In this document: piece after piece, positions 24,097 through 32,502 of the stretch | How the letters are laid out: the number at the start of each line of letters is the position of its first letter | How positions within the stretch are numbered: the first letter of the stretch is position 1 | From: Nitrospirota bacterium | GTDB taxonomy: Bacteria > Nitrospirota > Thermodesulfovibrionia > Thermodesulfovibrionales > JdFR-88 | Direction: 5' to 3' | DNA length: 64,000 bases | NCBI GenBank assembly: GCA_014874185.1 | Contig: JACWAF010000035.1 | Span: forward strand, 62,001 to 126,000 | The notes under the pieces: model-generated | The model's database searches: none | The model's input: the letters and a program-made list of their open reading frames with translations, nothing else | What the model was told of the DNA's origin: nothing | Program-made: the position numbers and the translations under genes

Positions 24097-25131
24097 ATGA
24101 AAGTTGCCAGGCTTTACAGTTTCGAGGACATACGCATAGAGGAGGCGCCCGTGCCCGTGCCGGGGTTGCGTGAGGCCCTGATAAAGACCAAGGCTTCGGG
24201 CATCTGCTCCGGCGACCTCATGCCCTGGTATATAGAGAAGAAGGCCCCTCTGGTGCTGGGGCACGAGCCGGCTGGAGAGGTCGTGGCGCTTGGCCCGGAA
24301 GCGGAAAAAATAACTGATATCAAGATTGGTGACGGGGTATTCGTTCATCATCATGCACCCTGCCACGAGTGCCACTACTGCGAGAAGGCCGATTATGTGC
24401 ACTGCCATACATGGAAGACCTCCTCCATCGTCCCCGGCGGGATGGCCGAATATATATTGATACCGGAAGTGAACCTGGAAAACGATACACTGAAGCTCCC
24501 CCGGAATGTCTCTTATGAGGAGGCGGTCTTCATAGAGCCCCTGGGCTGCGTGCTGAAGGGCCTCAGGCGGGCCGCGCCGGTAGAGGGCCGGACGGCGCTT
24601 GTGGTGGGGCTTGGAGTGATGGGGATGCTGCATGTGTTGGCATTGAAGGCCCTGGGTGCAAAGCACGTGGTCGGCGCGGATATGGTTCAAAGGCGGCTTG
24701 AGAGGGCGATAGAGCTGGGGATTGACGCGGTGATAGATGTCTCGCGCGAGGACCCGGTGGAGTCCCTGCGCGGGCTCACAAAGGGGCGGATGGCGGATAT
24801 CGTGATCTCCGGTCCCAACAGCGCGGAGGCGATGGCCCTTTCGGTTGAGTGCGCGGCGGAGGGTGGGAAAGTGGTGCTCTTCACACCGGCAAAACCGGGT
24901 GAGGTGCTCACCCTTGACCCGAACCTGCTCTACTTCAAAGAGGTCTCTCTCATCCCAAGCTATTCAACAGGCCCGGACGACACAAGGGAGGCGTTGAGAC
25001 TGATAGAGACCGGAAAAGTCAGGCCGGGAAAGCTCATCACGCACAGGTTTCCGCTTGAGGAAACAGCACGGGCCTACAGGCTTGCCGCCCAGGCCGGGGA
25101 CTCTTTAAAGGTGATAATCACATTTGAATAA
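24097..25131 (+). CDS. Zinc-dependent medium-chain alcohol/polyol dehydrogenase (second)
   Basis: A 344-aa MDR dehydrogenase. Catalytic Cys in ASGICSGDLMPWY and HE in LGHEPAGEVV; structural zinc Cys cluster in HAPCHECHYCEKADYVHC; cofactor motif GLGVMGMLHVLALKALGA. It resembles threonine-3-dehydrogenase/hexitol dehydrogenases. ATG 24097 gives the normal MKVARLYSFEDIRIEE start. It is separated from the first dehydrogenase by the composite hairpin element, so it is probably transcribed separately. Confidence 0.87.
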   Translation: MKVARLYSFEDIRIEEAPVPVPGLREALIKTKASGICSGDLMPWYIEKKAPLVLGHEPAGEVVALGPEAEKITDIKIGDGVFVHHHAPCHECHYCEKADYVHCHTWKTSSIVPGGMAEYILIPEVNLENDTLKLPRNVSYEEAVFIEPLGCVLKGLRRAAPVEGRTALVVGLGVMGMLHVLALKALGAKHVVGADMVQRRLERAIELGIDAVIDVSREDPVESLRGLTKGRMADIVISGPNSAEAMALSVECAAEGGKVVLFTPAKPGEVLTLDPNLLYFKEVSLIPSYSTGPDDTREALRLIETGKVRPGKLITHRFPLEETARAYRLAAQAGDSLKVIITFE

Positions 25132-25430
25132 AAGACTAGCACATCTTATATGGATGAGAAATATTATCTGTAATCTCCCCTCACCCCTCTTTAGAAAAGA
25201 GGGGGACAACCCACCCCTGCACGTTTAGGGCGTGGACTACCAGGGTATCTAATCCTCTTTAGGAGAGAGGGGAATAACCCACCCCTGCACCCCTCCCAAG
25301 GAGGGGACCCCGGCTTAAGACCTGCCGGGGCATGCTTTAAAATCCCCCTTTCTTAAAGGGGGATGGAAGGGGATTGCCAATTTAAAAATTCCGATTTTGA
25401 GATAGATTCCAATTTCTGGCAAACTAGTTT
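25132..25430. repeat. Tandem C-rich palindromic spacer repeats
   Basis: No gene. Two copies of a roughly 40-bp unit, CCTCTTTAG-a-AAAGAGGGG then ACAACCCACCCCTGCAC (25181-25222) and CCTCTTTAGGAGAGAGGGG then AATAACCCACCCCTGCAC (25254-25291). Then CCCTCC-caa-GGAGGG and ATCCCCCTTTCTTAAAGGGG at 25341-25362. A 16S rRNA-like fragment lies exactly between the two units. Confidence 0.65.
25222..25256 (-). other. 35-bp fragment of 16S rRNA sequence (790-loop region)
   Basis: Plus strand CGTTTAGGGCGT followed by GGACTACCAGGGTATCTAAT and CCT is the reverse complement of the universally conserved 16S segment around E. coli positions 784-820. It is also the site of common V4 reverse primers. The match stops abruptly at both sides; flanking bases are the spacer repeat. 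It is not part of an rRNA gene. Confidence 0.8.
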
Positions 25431-25865
25431 ATGGAGCCGAAGAGCAAAATATACAGGCATAAAGGCGACTTCGCCTGGCGCGGCATAAAGCGGGAGAGGT
25501 ACAAGGCCCGGGGGAAGGGAGAGCACTGGGCCGATATAGCCCGCTCAGTCCTCTGCGGCGGGGAAAATGGGGAGAACACAAGATTCCACGTGCGGTATTT
25601 CGAGCTGGCCCCTGGCGGGTTCTCCAGTTTCGAGCGGCACGGGCACGAGCATTTCGTGATAGTGGTCCGGGGCAGGGGCAAAGTAAAACTGGGCGGGCGG
25701 ACGAGTGGACTTGATTATCTGGATTCAATCTATGTTGCCCCGATGGGCCCCCACCAGTTCATGAACCCCTTCGACGAGCCGTTCGGTTTTCTTTGCATCG
25801 TTGACGCGGAAAGAGACAAACCGCAGCTTCTGGACGGGGGTGAGTCCTTCTGCTCATTGCCGTAG
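25431..25865 (+). CDS. Cupin-domain protein
   Basis: A 144-aa single cupin. Motif 1 is GGFSSFERHGHEHFVIVVRGRGKV (histidines and Glu as metal ligands) and motif 2 lies in DSIYVAPMGPHQFMNP. The N-terminal 45 residues (KGDFAWRGIKRERYK) are basic. Cupins of this type bind a metal and a small ligand or act as isomerases/dioxygenases; no substrate can be assigned. Isolated between repeat-rich spacers. Confidence 0.82.
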   Translation: MEPKSKIYRHKGDFAWRGIKRERYKARGKGEHWADIARSVLCGGENGENTRFHVRYFELAPGGFSSFERHGHEHFVIVVRGRGKVKLGGRTSGLDYLDSIYVAPMGPHQFMNPFDEPFGFLCIVDAERDKPQLLDGGESFCSLP

Positions 25866-25880
25866 CATTTTTTAACCAAC

Positions 25881-26063
25881 ATGCTTATCCGGTTTACTCA
25901 GATTCTTGTCATTCCGGCTTGTCCGGAATCTACCCACCCCTTAATCCCCTCCTGGGAGGGGACGGGGGTGGGTTGGGTTCCCGGAGCGCGGAGCCTGCCC
26001 CGTACCTGATACGGGGCAGGCGGGAATGACAATTGGGAGTTTATGAACTAACCGGATAAGCAT
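25881..26063. repeat. MITE-like element with 14-bp terminal inverted repeats
   Basis: Ends ATGCTTATCCGGTT and AACCGGATAAGCAT are perfect inverted repeats. Inside are GTCATTCCGG...CCGGAATC, CCCCTCC-tgg-GAGGGG and GCCTGCCCCGTA...TACGGGGCAGGC hairpins and a terminal-type GGGAATGAC. There is no coding capacity. The first 50 bp recur at 32453-32502 with two mismatches. Confidence 0.7.
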
Positions 26064-26130
26064 ATTAATCAATTTATCTGTAATTCTTCTAAGCTTCATT
26101 TAGAAAAAGAATCACATATTTTTTTGGGGT

Positions 26131-26172
26131 ATGGGGGCGGAGCCCCCATACAAATAAGGGTAGGGCGGGATT
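26131..26172. repeat. GGGGGC-palindrome repeat, copy 2 (inverted)
   Basis: ATGGGGGCGGAGCCCCCATA, then CAAATAAGGGTAGGGCGGGA and TT: inverted relative to the copy at 20952-20995. Confidence 0.65.
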
Positions 26173-26266
26173 AGATAAAAATGTCTTTTGTTCGTTAATC
26201 CTGAGTATTTCCCATTGCCCTAATCCGGGAAAACCTTTATAGTTATAAAACTCTTTTACAATAAAA

Positions 26267-26800
26267 ATGAAACTGAAAATATTTTTCATATTGTTGCTGC
26301 TTCTTATCTTTAATCTTCCGTCCTATGCGGAGGAGGGCGGGGGCGATTATCAGCTGAAACGATACGAGCTGGCCGTTGCCGGGGGGACAAGTCTTAACGC
26401 CGAGAAGACCACGCAGGTGATGCTCATCCTTGGGATGAACGTGAAGACAAAGCCAAACCTTTTTTTAAGAGTGGAGCCCACCCTGGAATATTTCACAAAG
26501 GAAGGGCATCAAATGTTTGTAGGCGGCTCATCGCTGGTGCTCCGGTTCGTTGCTCCGCACAAGGGGATAACCCCTTTTGTGGACATGGGTGCGGGCGCAA
26601 ACTTCTCGACCAGGAATAATTTCCTGGGCCGGAGGCTGGGCGATCACTTCTTGTTCGACCTCATCCTGGGGGGCGGCTTCAACCTGGGAAAACGCTATTC
26701 GATATCCTACCGCTACCGCCACCTTTCAGATGCGGGGCTCTTCACGTACAACGACGGCATTGATTCACACTATATAGTGTTCGGGGTCTATTTCAAATAG
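26267..26800 (+). CDS. pagL: Lipid A 3-O-deacylase PagL family protein
   Basis: A 177-aa outer-membrane protein. Signal peptide MKLKIFFILLLLLIFNLPSYA is followed by an eight-strand barrel. The PagL active-site signature is present near the C-terminus: YRYRHLSDAGLFTYNDGID, with catalytic His152 and Ser154 (H-x-S-x-A-G), ending in aromatic-rich VFGVYFK. PagL removes the 3-O acyl chain of lipid A, altering LPS. Monocistronic, downstream of a repeat-filled gap. Confidence 0.82.
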   Translation: MKLKIFFILLLLLIFNLPSYAEEGGGDYQLKRYELAVAGGTSLNAEKTTQVMLILGMNVKTKPNLFLRVEPTLEYFTKEGHQMFVGGSSLVLRFVAPHKGITPFVDMGAGANFSTRNNFLGRRLGDHFLFDLILGGGFNLGKRYSISYRYRHLSDAGLFTYNDGIDSHYIVFGVYFK

Positions 26801-26963
26801 CCGGCCCTGCCGTACACCCTTCCTCTTCCAAGGGCTGAGGTATTTTAATCTCCACTTTAAAGCCTCCTTGGGCGGTTATATTGATATTTTCCTATGCAAT
26901 TTTCGTTCTGTACAGCGGGCCGGGGGATATTTTGTATTCCGGAAAAACCTGTAGAATTTAATC

Positions 26964-27860
26964 ATGCTCATATATGGGATTGCGGCGCATGGCGGGGCGG
27001 GCTCCGGGCCGGAGCTTGCGGACGGATGCAAGGCCGCGTGCGAGGCGGCTTTCGTCCTTCTCGATAAGGGTGAAAACGCCCTTGATGCCGTATGCGAGGC
27101 CGTGCGGCTGCTGGAGGATGACGGCCGGTATAACGCGGGCAGGGGCTCCGTCCTCCGGCTGGACGGGAAGACCGTCCAGATGGACGCCGCCGTGGCGGAC
27201 TCCACGGGGCGGCTTGGAACGGTGATAAACGTGCAGGACGTAAAAAACCCGGTCCTCCTGGCCAGGGCGGTATCGGAGGGCCCGCATATCGCGCTTGCCG
27301 GAAGGGGGGCGGAGAACTTCGCAAGGACCCGCGGCCTTTGGCAGAAGCACGAGGTGAGCGAGGCCGTCCTGAAAAAACATGCAAGGGTGCTGAAACTCCT
27401 GAAGGAAAAAAATTTCAGCGGCATGAACCCCCGCTGGCGGGAAGCGGATGTGGAGGCCCTGTGGAACTTCGATTCGCCTTTTACCTTTTCCTGCGACACT
27501 GTCGGGGCGGTCGCTATGGATAGGGCCGGTGTCCTTGCCGCGGCCGCATCCACGGGCGGAGCTTCACCGATGCTCCTTGGCAGGGTGGGAGACACCCCGA
27601 TGCCCGGATGCGGGTTCCATGCCGGCCCGGCCTGCGCCGTTACGGCCACGGGCATCGGCGAGGAGATAATCCGGAGGATGCTCTCAAGGCATATATACGA
27701 GCTGGTCAGGCTGGGCTGGGGGCTCGAGGAGGCCTGCGCCGAAGGGGTGAAAAGCTTTCCGCCGGAGCTGCCCATGGGCGCCCTGGCGATTTCAAAAGAG
27801 GGCTATGCCGCGGTCTCCAACAGGCCGATGGCGCACTTCGCCCTTGTCAAGGAGAGTTGA
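26964..27860 (+). CDS. Isoaspartyl peptidase / plant-type L-asparaginase
   Basis: A 298-aa Ntn-hydrolase precursor that self-cleaves before Thr179 in FSCDTVGAVAMDRAG; the new N-terminal Thr is the nucleophile. Motifs ALDAVCEAVRLLEDDGRYNAGRGS-type and STGGASPMLLGRVGDTPMPGCG are visible. It degrades isoaspartyl dipeptides and/or asparagine. It is followed 2 bp later by the flavoprotein gene, suggesting an operon, although the functional link is unclear. Confidence 0.92.
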   Translation: MLIYGIAAHGGAGSGPELADGCKAACEAAFVLLDKGENALDAVCEAVRLLEDDGRYNAGRGSVLRLDGKTVQMDAAVADSTGRLGTVINVQDVKNPVLLARAVSEGPHIALAGRGAENFARTRGLWQKHEVSEAVLKKHARVLKLLKEKNFSGMNPRWREADVEALWNFDSPFTFSCDTVGAVAMDRAGVLAAAASTGGASPMLLGRVGDTPMPGCGFHAGPACAVTATGIGEEIIRRMLSRHIYELVRLGWGLEEACAEGVKSFPPELPMGALAISKEGYAAVSNRPMAHFALVKES

Positions 27861-27862
27861 AG

Positions 27863-28438
27863 ATGCGGATAGTTGCCGTAAACGGAAGCCCGAATAAAGA
27901 TGGCCGTGTGAGCGCAATCGTAAGGGAGATACTCGAAGGCGCCAGGAGCAATAACCATGAATCGGAAGTTATCCACCTTAGCGAACTGGACATAAAGGAC
28001 TGCACGGGGTGCATGAGATGCCAGCGGGCAGGGGCCTGTTTTCAAAGGGATGACATTCAGGTCCTTGAGAAGGCCATAAAGAGGGCCGACCTTATCATCT
28101 GGGCCAGTCCCACCCACTGGGCGAACGTCTCCGCCATCATGCTCCGGGCATTCGAGAGGCTCTTCGGGTTCCTTATAGAGGTGAAGGAAAGCGGAATGCC
28201 GCTCAGGAGGAGCGCCAGGGGGAAGGAGGCCGTCCTGGTGACGGCCTGCAGCACGCCCTCTCCCATAAACTGGCTCTTCAACCAGTCCAGGGCCTGCCTC
28301 GCCAGGATGAAGGAGGTCTGCAAGTCCAGCGGACAGGACGTGATAGCCACATTCGCCCTCCCCGGCACCCTTGGGATGGGCGAAATACCTGGAAAATACC
28401 TGAGGCGCGCGCGCGAGTTTGGCGCCTCACTGTTCTAG
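27863..28438 (+). CDS. NADPH-dependent FMN reductase / iron-sulfur flavoprotein-like
   Basis: A 191-aa flavodoxin-fold protein. FMN phosphate loop VNGSPNKDGRVSAI at the N-terminus; ASPTHWANVSAIMLRAFERL lines the flavin. A Cys cluster CTGCMRCQRAGACFQRDD matches the compact C-x2-C-x2-C-x5-C 4Fe-4S site of archaeal-type iron-sulfur flavoproteins. It likely transfers electrons between NAD(P)H or ferredoxin and an acceptor. ATG 27863 chosen because earlier in-frame sequence overlaps the peptidase gene. Confidence 0.87.
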   Translation: MRIVAVNGSPNKDGRVSAIVREILEGARSNNHESEVIHLSELDIKDCTGCMRCQRAGACFQRDDIQVLEKAIKRADLIIWASPTHWANVSAIMLRAFERLFGFLIEVKESGMPLRRSARGKEAVLVTACSTPSPINWLFNQSRACLARMKEVCKSSGQDVIATFALPGTLGMGEIPGKYLRRAREFGASLF

Positions 28439-28767
28439 CAATAAAACAGAAGCGCCCGAGCAATAACTTTTCAAACCCATGTCCTTTTAACTCCACGGCA
28501 AAATCCATGCTCCGCTGAATTGCCTTTTATTTTTAGCAGGATAGCCAAGGCCGGTTAAAACCGGTTTTAAAATCAAGAAATTAAAGCGGATTATAGTTGT
28601 AACTTGAAGTTGACACCCGAATTGGCCAAGTGATATGTTTAGTTAAAGAATAAACTAGTCTAGCAGGAAAAGGGGTAGTAGAATAAGGGGTTTGGGATAA
28701 GGCCGAAGATATATTTCAGTTTTCGGGAATATATCCTGTAGAAACCCAGTAACGAAAAGGGGAGACA
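28439..28767. promoter_or_regulatory. Intergenic region with sigma-70 promoter for the beta-propeller gene
   Basis: TTGACA at 28610-28615 and TATGTT at 28634-28639 (18-bp spacer) point at the beta-propeller gene, leaving a leader of about 120 nt. No other gene or clear structure is visible. Confidence 0.5.
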
Positions 28768-29871
28768 ATGAGAAAAGGGATGAGCAAAGGATGGGGGTTG
28801 TGGATGGCGCTGATGGTGGCCGTGGTCTTTGTGGTCACGGGCACTTTGGGCGTCGCCGCCGCGGCTTCGAAGGCAATCGTGCTGAAGATGGAAACCAATG
28901 GCAAGGAAAAACCCAAGTTCGACGGGGTTGCCTACATAGCCGGCCATGGCGGCCATCTGGCCATACTTGACCTGCGCACGATGAAATCGCCCACTGACCC
29001 CGAGAAGGACAGGATAGTCCTCACCGAGGCCGGCTCCGAGATGGAAGGCGTGATCGCCGGCATGGACTTCGAGAAGGTCAAGAAGGCGGGCGGCACGCAC
29101 GGGCAGGCCCTTGTCACCGAAAACGGCAAGAAGTATCTCATAGCCGGCACGCTGAACGGAGATGTATACAAGGTCGACCTCGCCACCGACAAGAAAGTGG
29201 CAGGCCCGATAAAGGTTGGCGAGAAGTTCTGCGGCGCGATCCTGGGCCCTGACGGCAACATCTATTTCGAGGACATGGCCGATGGAGACGTCTACATATT
29301 CGACCCGGTAAAACTGAAACCCGTCGACAAGATGCCGATAGGCAAGGCCGTATGCGGCATCCAGTGGACCCACAATGCCAAGAAGGCCTACATAACGGAC
29401 ATGCCCACCGGCTCTGTCTTTGTGTATGACTGGGCCACCAAAAAGAGGATAAAAACCATAACCAGCCCGCACATGACCTTCATCCATCAGGCCAGGATGA
29501 CCCCGGACGGCAGGTATCTCTGGGTGAGCGCTCCCAATGAGTACGACCCGGGCCTGAAGCCTGGCACGCACAGGAGCCAGGTGATAGTGATCGACACCAA
29601 AAAGGACGCGATCGCCGAAAGGCTGATCCTTCCCAATAACATAAGGCCGCATGACTTCGCCTTTACGCCGGACGGCAAGTACGCACTCCTGTCCTCCAGG
29701 ACCTACGGCAACGACAGCGAGGTGAACGTGGTAAACATCAAGAAAAACGCCATAGTGGAGACCGTCTCCGTCTGCAACTCCTGCCACCAGCCAAACGGCG
29801 TGGAGGTAAGGATCGACAAGGGCTCTCCGCTGCTCTGCGGAATAACAGTTGACTGGCACCCCGGCAAATAG
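28768..29871 (+). CDS. Secreted YVTN-type beta-propeller protein with C-terminal CxxCH
   Basis: A 367-aa exported protein. Signal segment ALMVAVVFVVTGTLGVAAAASKA, then beta-propeller blades (NGDVYKVDLATDKKV, GDVYIFDPVKLKPVD, GSVFVYDWATKKR, SQVIVIDTKKDAIAERL, SEVNVVNIKKNAIVETV). Residues 336-340 are CNSCH, a c-type heme attachment motif, with another Cys in LLCGITVDW. The motif could instead bind a metal. Propellers of this type bind ligands or act as electron carriers in the periplasm. It has its own terminator; the downstream ABC/TPR genes may still be functionally linked. Confidence 0.8.
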   Translation: MRKGMSKGWGLWMALMVAVVFVVTGTLGVAAAASKAIVLKMETNGKEKPKFDGVAYIAGHGGHLAILDLRTMKSPTDPEKDRIVLTEAGSEMEGVIAGMDFEKVKKAGGTHGQALVTENGKKYLIAGTLNGDVYKVDLATDKKVAGPIKVGEKFCGAILGPDGNIYFEDMADGDVYIFDPVKLKPVDKMPIGKAVCGIQWTHNAKKAYITDMPTGSVFVYDWATKKRIKTITSPHMTFIHQARMTPDGRYLWVSAPNEYDPGLKPGTHRSQVIVIDTKKDAIAERLILPNNIRPHDFAFTPDGKYALLSSRTYGNDSEVNVVNIKKNAIVETVSVCNSCHQPNGVEVRIDKGSPLLCGITVDWHPGK

Positions 29872-29896
29872 TTAGTATAGACATCAAGGGAAACCA

Positions 29897-29934
29897 GAGG
29901 AGGGGTTGGGTTCTTCCCAGCCCCTCCTCTTTTT
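29897..29934 (+). terminator. Intrinsic terminator after the beta-propeller gene
   Basis: GAGGAGGGGTTGGG-ttct-CCCAGCCCCTCCTC (one G-T pair) followed by T5. Confidence 0.85.
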
Positions 29935-29952
29935 CGGGGTAAGGGATAAGGG

Positions 29953-31155
29953 ATGAGGATACGGATTTTAAACCTTGCGTTTAAGAATCTGAGGCGGAAG
30001 TTCGTTCGCACGCTCGTGCTTTCGCTGAGCGTGGCCGTGGTCACTGGCTCCCTCCTTGGGGCCACCGTCTTCATAACGGGCATGAAGAATGCCCTGAAGA
30101 TAGGCACCTACAGGCTTGGGGCGGACATCCTTGTAGTGCCCGAGAAATACGAGGCCCAGGCCAAGAGCGCCCTGCTGGCTGGCGAACCCACCAGTTTCTA
30201 CATGGACCGCTCGGTTTACGACCGCATAAAAAAAATGGAGGGGGTAAAGAGGGCCTCTCCACAGCTCTTCATAGAGCCGACCTCCTTCACCTGCTGCTAT
30301 AACGTGAAGACCTTCCTTATAGCATTCGACCCGGATACGGACTTCACCATAGCCCCATGGCTTGAAAAACATCTGAAGCGCCGCCTCACCGGCAATGAGA
30401 TAATCACCGGGCGCGAGATGCCCGTCATCACGGGTGATACCCTGCCCTTCTACGGCACCCCTTTCCACGTGGTGGGCACGCTGGAGCCTACGGGGATGAA
30501 ATTCTTCGACCAGTCCGTCTTCATGACGATGGACGCGGCATACAGGATGGCGGCGGACTCCAGGACCAAGGCCGTACAGCCCATAAACATACCCAGGGAC
30601 AAGATTTCGGCCGTTCTCGTGCAGGTTACCGAGGACATGACACCGGACAGGATGGCCATCAGGATAGAACACGACATAGACGGCGTCAAGGCGATAGCTT
30701 CCGACCAGGTGATAAGCGCCGTAAGAAGACAGCTGGGCGGGCTTATAAAAGGGATATTCGTAATCAGTTCCGTGCTGTGGGTCCTGGCGCTCCTCCTCAT
30801 GAGTTTCGCCTTCTACATGATAGTGAACGAGAGGCAGAGGGAACTGGGGCTTTTAAGGAGCATGGGGGCCACCAGGGGCCACGTCTTCAAGCTCATCATA
30901 GGCGAGGCCGTGATAACCTCCCTCTCGGGCGGCGTAGTGGGCCTTGTGGCCGGTTCGGCCCTTTTGTTGTCGTTCCAGGGCCTGATAGTCCACAGCCTCA
31001 AGCTGCCCTATCTGCTGCCTCCGGCCGGCATGCTGGGCGGTCTTGTGGCGGCGGCCGTGGCCTTCTCCATAATTACGGGGCTTATTTCATCCGTCCTGCC
31101 GGCCCTGATTGCAAGCCGGATGGAGCCCTACGAGGCTATTAGAAAAGGAGAATAG
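29953..31155 (+). CDS. FtsX/MacB-type ABC transporter permease
   Basis: A 400-aa inner-membrane permease: one N-terminal membrane helix (LVLSLSVAVVTGSLLGATVFI), a large periplasmic MacB-like domain (about 50-260, with TCCYNVKTFLIAF), then three C-terminal helices (VLWVLALLLMSFAFYMI; ITSLSGGVVGLVAGSALLL; MLGGLVAAAVAFSIITGLI). The conserved ERQRELGLLRSMGATRGHVF coupling loop is present. Such permeases move no substrate through the membrane but transmit force to periplasmic partners. Operon with the TPR lipoprotein and the ATPase. Confidence 0.9.
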   Translation: MRIRILNLAFKNLRRKFVRTLVLSLSVAVVTGSLLGATVFITGMKNALKIGTYRLGADILVVPEKYEAQAKSALLAGEPTSFYMDRSVYDRIKKMEGVKRASPQLFIEPTSFTCCYNVKTFLIAFDPDTDFTIAPWLEKHLKRRLTGNEIITGREMPVITGDTLPFYGTPFHVVGTLEPTGMKFFDQSVFMTMDAAYRMAADSRTKAVQPINIPRDKISAVLVQVTEDMTPDRMAIRIEHDIDGVKAIASDQVISAVRRQLGGLIKGIFVISSVLWVLALLLMSFAFYMIVNERQRELGLLRSMGATRGHVFKLIIGEAVITSLSGGVVGLVAGSALLLSFQGLIVHSLKLPYLLPPAGMLGGLVAAAVAFSIITGLISSVLPALIASRMEPYEAIRKGE

Positions 31156-31782
31156 ATGCTGAAAAGATACATGGCCCTTCTTCTTATCGCGGCCGTCCTG
31201 GTTGCATATTCCTGCAAAAAAAAGGAGGCGCAGCGGCAGGTGGATTCTTATGCCGCCTCAAACCAGTACGCGTCCGAGTCGGTCATGGAGAAGGTGCAAA
31301 AGAAGATAGAGGCCAACCCCAATGACGTGGATGCCCTCTATCACATGGCCTTCCTCTATGACGAGCAGGGCCAGTACCCGCAGGCGATAGAGTACTACAA
31401 GAAAGTAGTAAAACTTAAACCGGATATGGGATACGCCTACGTAAAGCTGGGCACCGCCTGCGACCGGCTGAACAGGACCGAAGAGGCGATAGGCGCGTTC
31501 AAGCATGCAATCAAATACATGCCGCACTATGCGGTCCCCTACAACAACCTGGGCGTGGCCTACGGGAAGGCGGGCAACAGAAAGGCGCAGATAGAGGCCT
31601 TCAAAAAAGCCATCAAGTTTCGCCCGGATTACGTTACGGCGCACTATAACCTGGGCATCGTCTATCTGAAAGAGGGCAACAGGAAGGGAGCGCTGGAAGA
31701 GCAGAAAATCCTTAACGGCATGGACGAAGCGGCGGCCAACAGCCTCTTGAATCAAATAAAAAAGGGGCCGGGCGGGAAATAA
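31156..31782 (+). CDS. TPR-repeat lipoprotein
   Basis: A 208-aa protein with a lipoprotein-like leader: a hydrophobic stretch, then VAYSC with Cys20; the -3 Ala and -2 Tyr make the lipobox slightly atypical. Four TPR repeats follow (residues about 55-190: VDALYHMAFLYDEQGQYPQA, GYAYVKLGTACDRLNRTEEA, AVPYNNLGVAYGKAGNRKAQ, VTAHYNLGIVYLKEGNRKGA). It lies between permease and ATPase with no gap (stop/start overlap 1 bp), so it is probably the periplasmic partner of this ABC system. Confidence 0.87.
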   Translation: MLKRYMALLLIAAVLVAYSCKKKEAQRQVDSYAASNQYASESVMEKVQKKIEANPNDVDALYHMAFLYDEQGQYPQAIEYYKKVVKLKPDMGYAYVKLGTACDRLNRTEEAIGAFKHAIKYMPHYAVPYNNLGVAYGKAGNRKAQIEAFKKAIKFRPDYVTAHYNLGIVYLKEGNRKGALEEQKILNGMDEAAANSLLNQIKKGPGGK

Positions 31783-32450
31783 TGATAGAGGTCAGGAACC
31801 TGGTAAAGACTTACCGGATAGCAGGTCAGTCCATGAGGGCCGTGGATGACGCGACATTCACCATCCAGGACGGCGAGATGGTCTCCATAATAGGGCATTC
31901 CGGCAGCGGCAAGACCACCCTCCTCAGCCTCATAGGCGGGCTCACGCGGCCCGATTCCGGGGAAGTGAAAATAGACGGCGTGAACATCTGGTCGCTGGGC
32001 GACAGGGAACTCTCCGGGCTCAGGAATACGAAGATCAGCTTCGTATACCAGTTCTCAAGCCTTTTACCCACACTGACCGCCCTTGAGAATATCCTCCTGC
32101 CAACCGCCTTTGGGCATGTCCGGCAGGACGCGGCCGATTTCGGGATGATCTATCTGGAGAAACTGGGCCTGACCGACAAGCGGGACTCCTATCCCTCCGA
32201 GCTTTCGGGCGGACAGCAGAGGAGGGTTGCCATAGCCAGGGCCTTTGTGAACAATCCGCGGATAATCCTGGCCGATGAGCCCACGGGCGACCTGGACGAG
32301 GAGACCGAGCAGGATGTCATCCAGTGCTTCAAGGACATGAACAAGGATACCGGGGTCACATTCATAATAGTTACCCACAACAAGGAAGTTGCCTCCAGGA
32401 TGGGCCGCCAGCTGCGTATGGCAAACGGCATACTTGCTGAAAATTCCTGA
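31782..32450 (+). CDS. ABC transporter ATP-binding protein (MacB/LolD type)
   Basis: A 222-aa ATPase. Walker A GHSGSGKTT, Q-loop in VYQFSSLLPTL, signature LSGGQQRR, Walker B IILADEPTGDLD and H-loop IVTHN are all intact. It belongs to the mechanotransmission group (LolD/MacB/FtsE) and pairs with the FtsX-type permease two genes upstream. Substrate unknown. Confidence 0.93.
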   Translation: MIEVRNLVKTYRIAGQSMRAVDDATFTIQDGEMVSIIGHSGSGKTTLLSLIGGLTRPDSGEVKIDGVNIWSLGDRELSGLRNTKISFVYQFSSLLPTLTALENILLPTAFGHVRQDAADFGMIYLEKLGLTDKRDSYPSELSGGQQRRVAIARAFVNNPRIILADEPTGDLDEETEQDVIQCFKDMNKDTGVTFIIVTHNKEVASRMGRQLRMANGILAENS

Positions 32451-32452
32451 AT

Positions 32453-32502
32453 ATGCTTATCCGGTTTACTCAGATTCCTGCCATTCCGGCTTGTCCGGAA
32501 TC
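32453..32502. repeat. Left half of the MITE-like element
   Basis: 50 bp that match 25881-25930 with two mismatches (ATGCTTATCCGG... GTCCGGAATC). The right inverted end is missing, so it is truncated. Confidence 0.7.

Noticed and set aside
25132-26266. CRISPR array in the repeat-rich spacers
   Set aside because: Repeats are palindromic, differ from each other and are not regularly spaced by unique spacers; no cas genes nearby.
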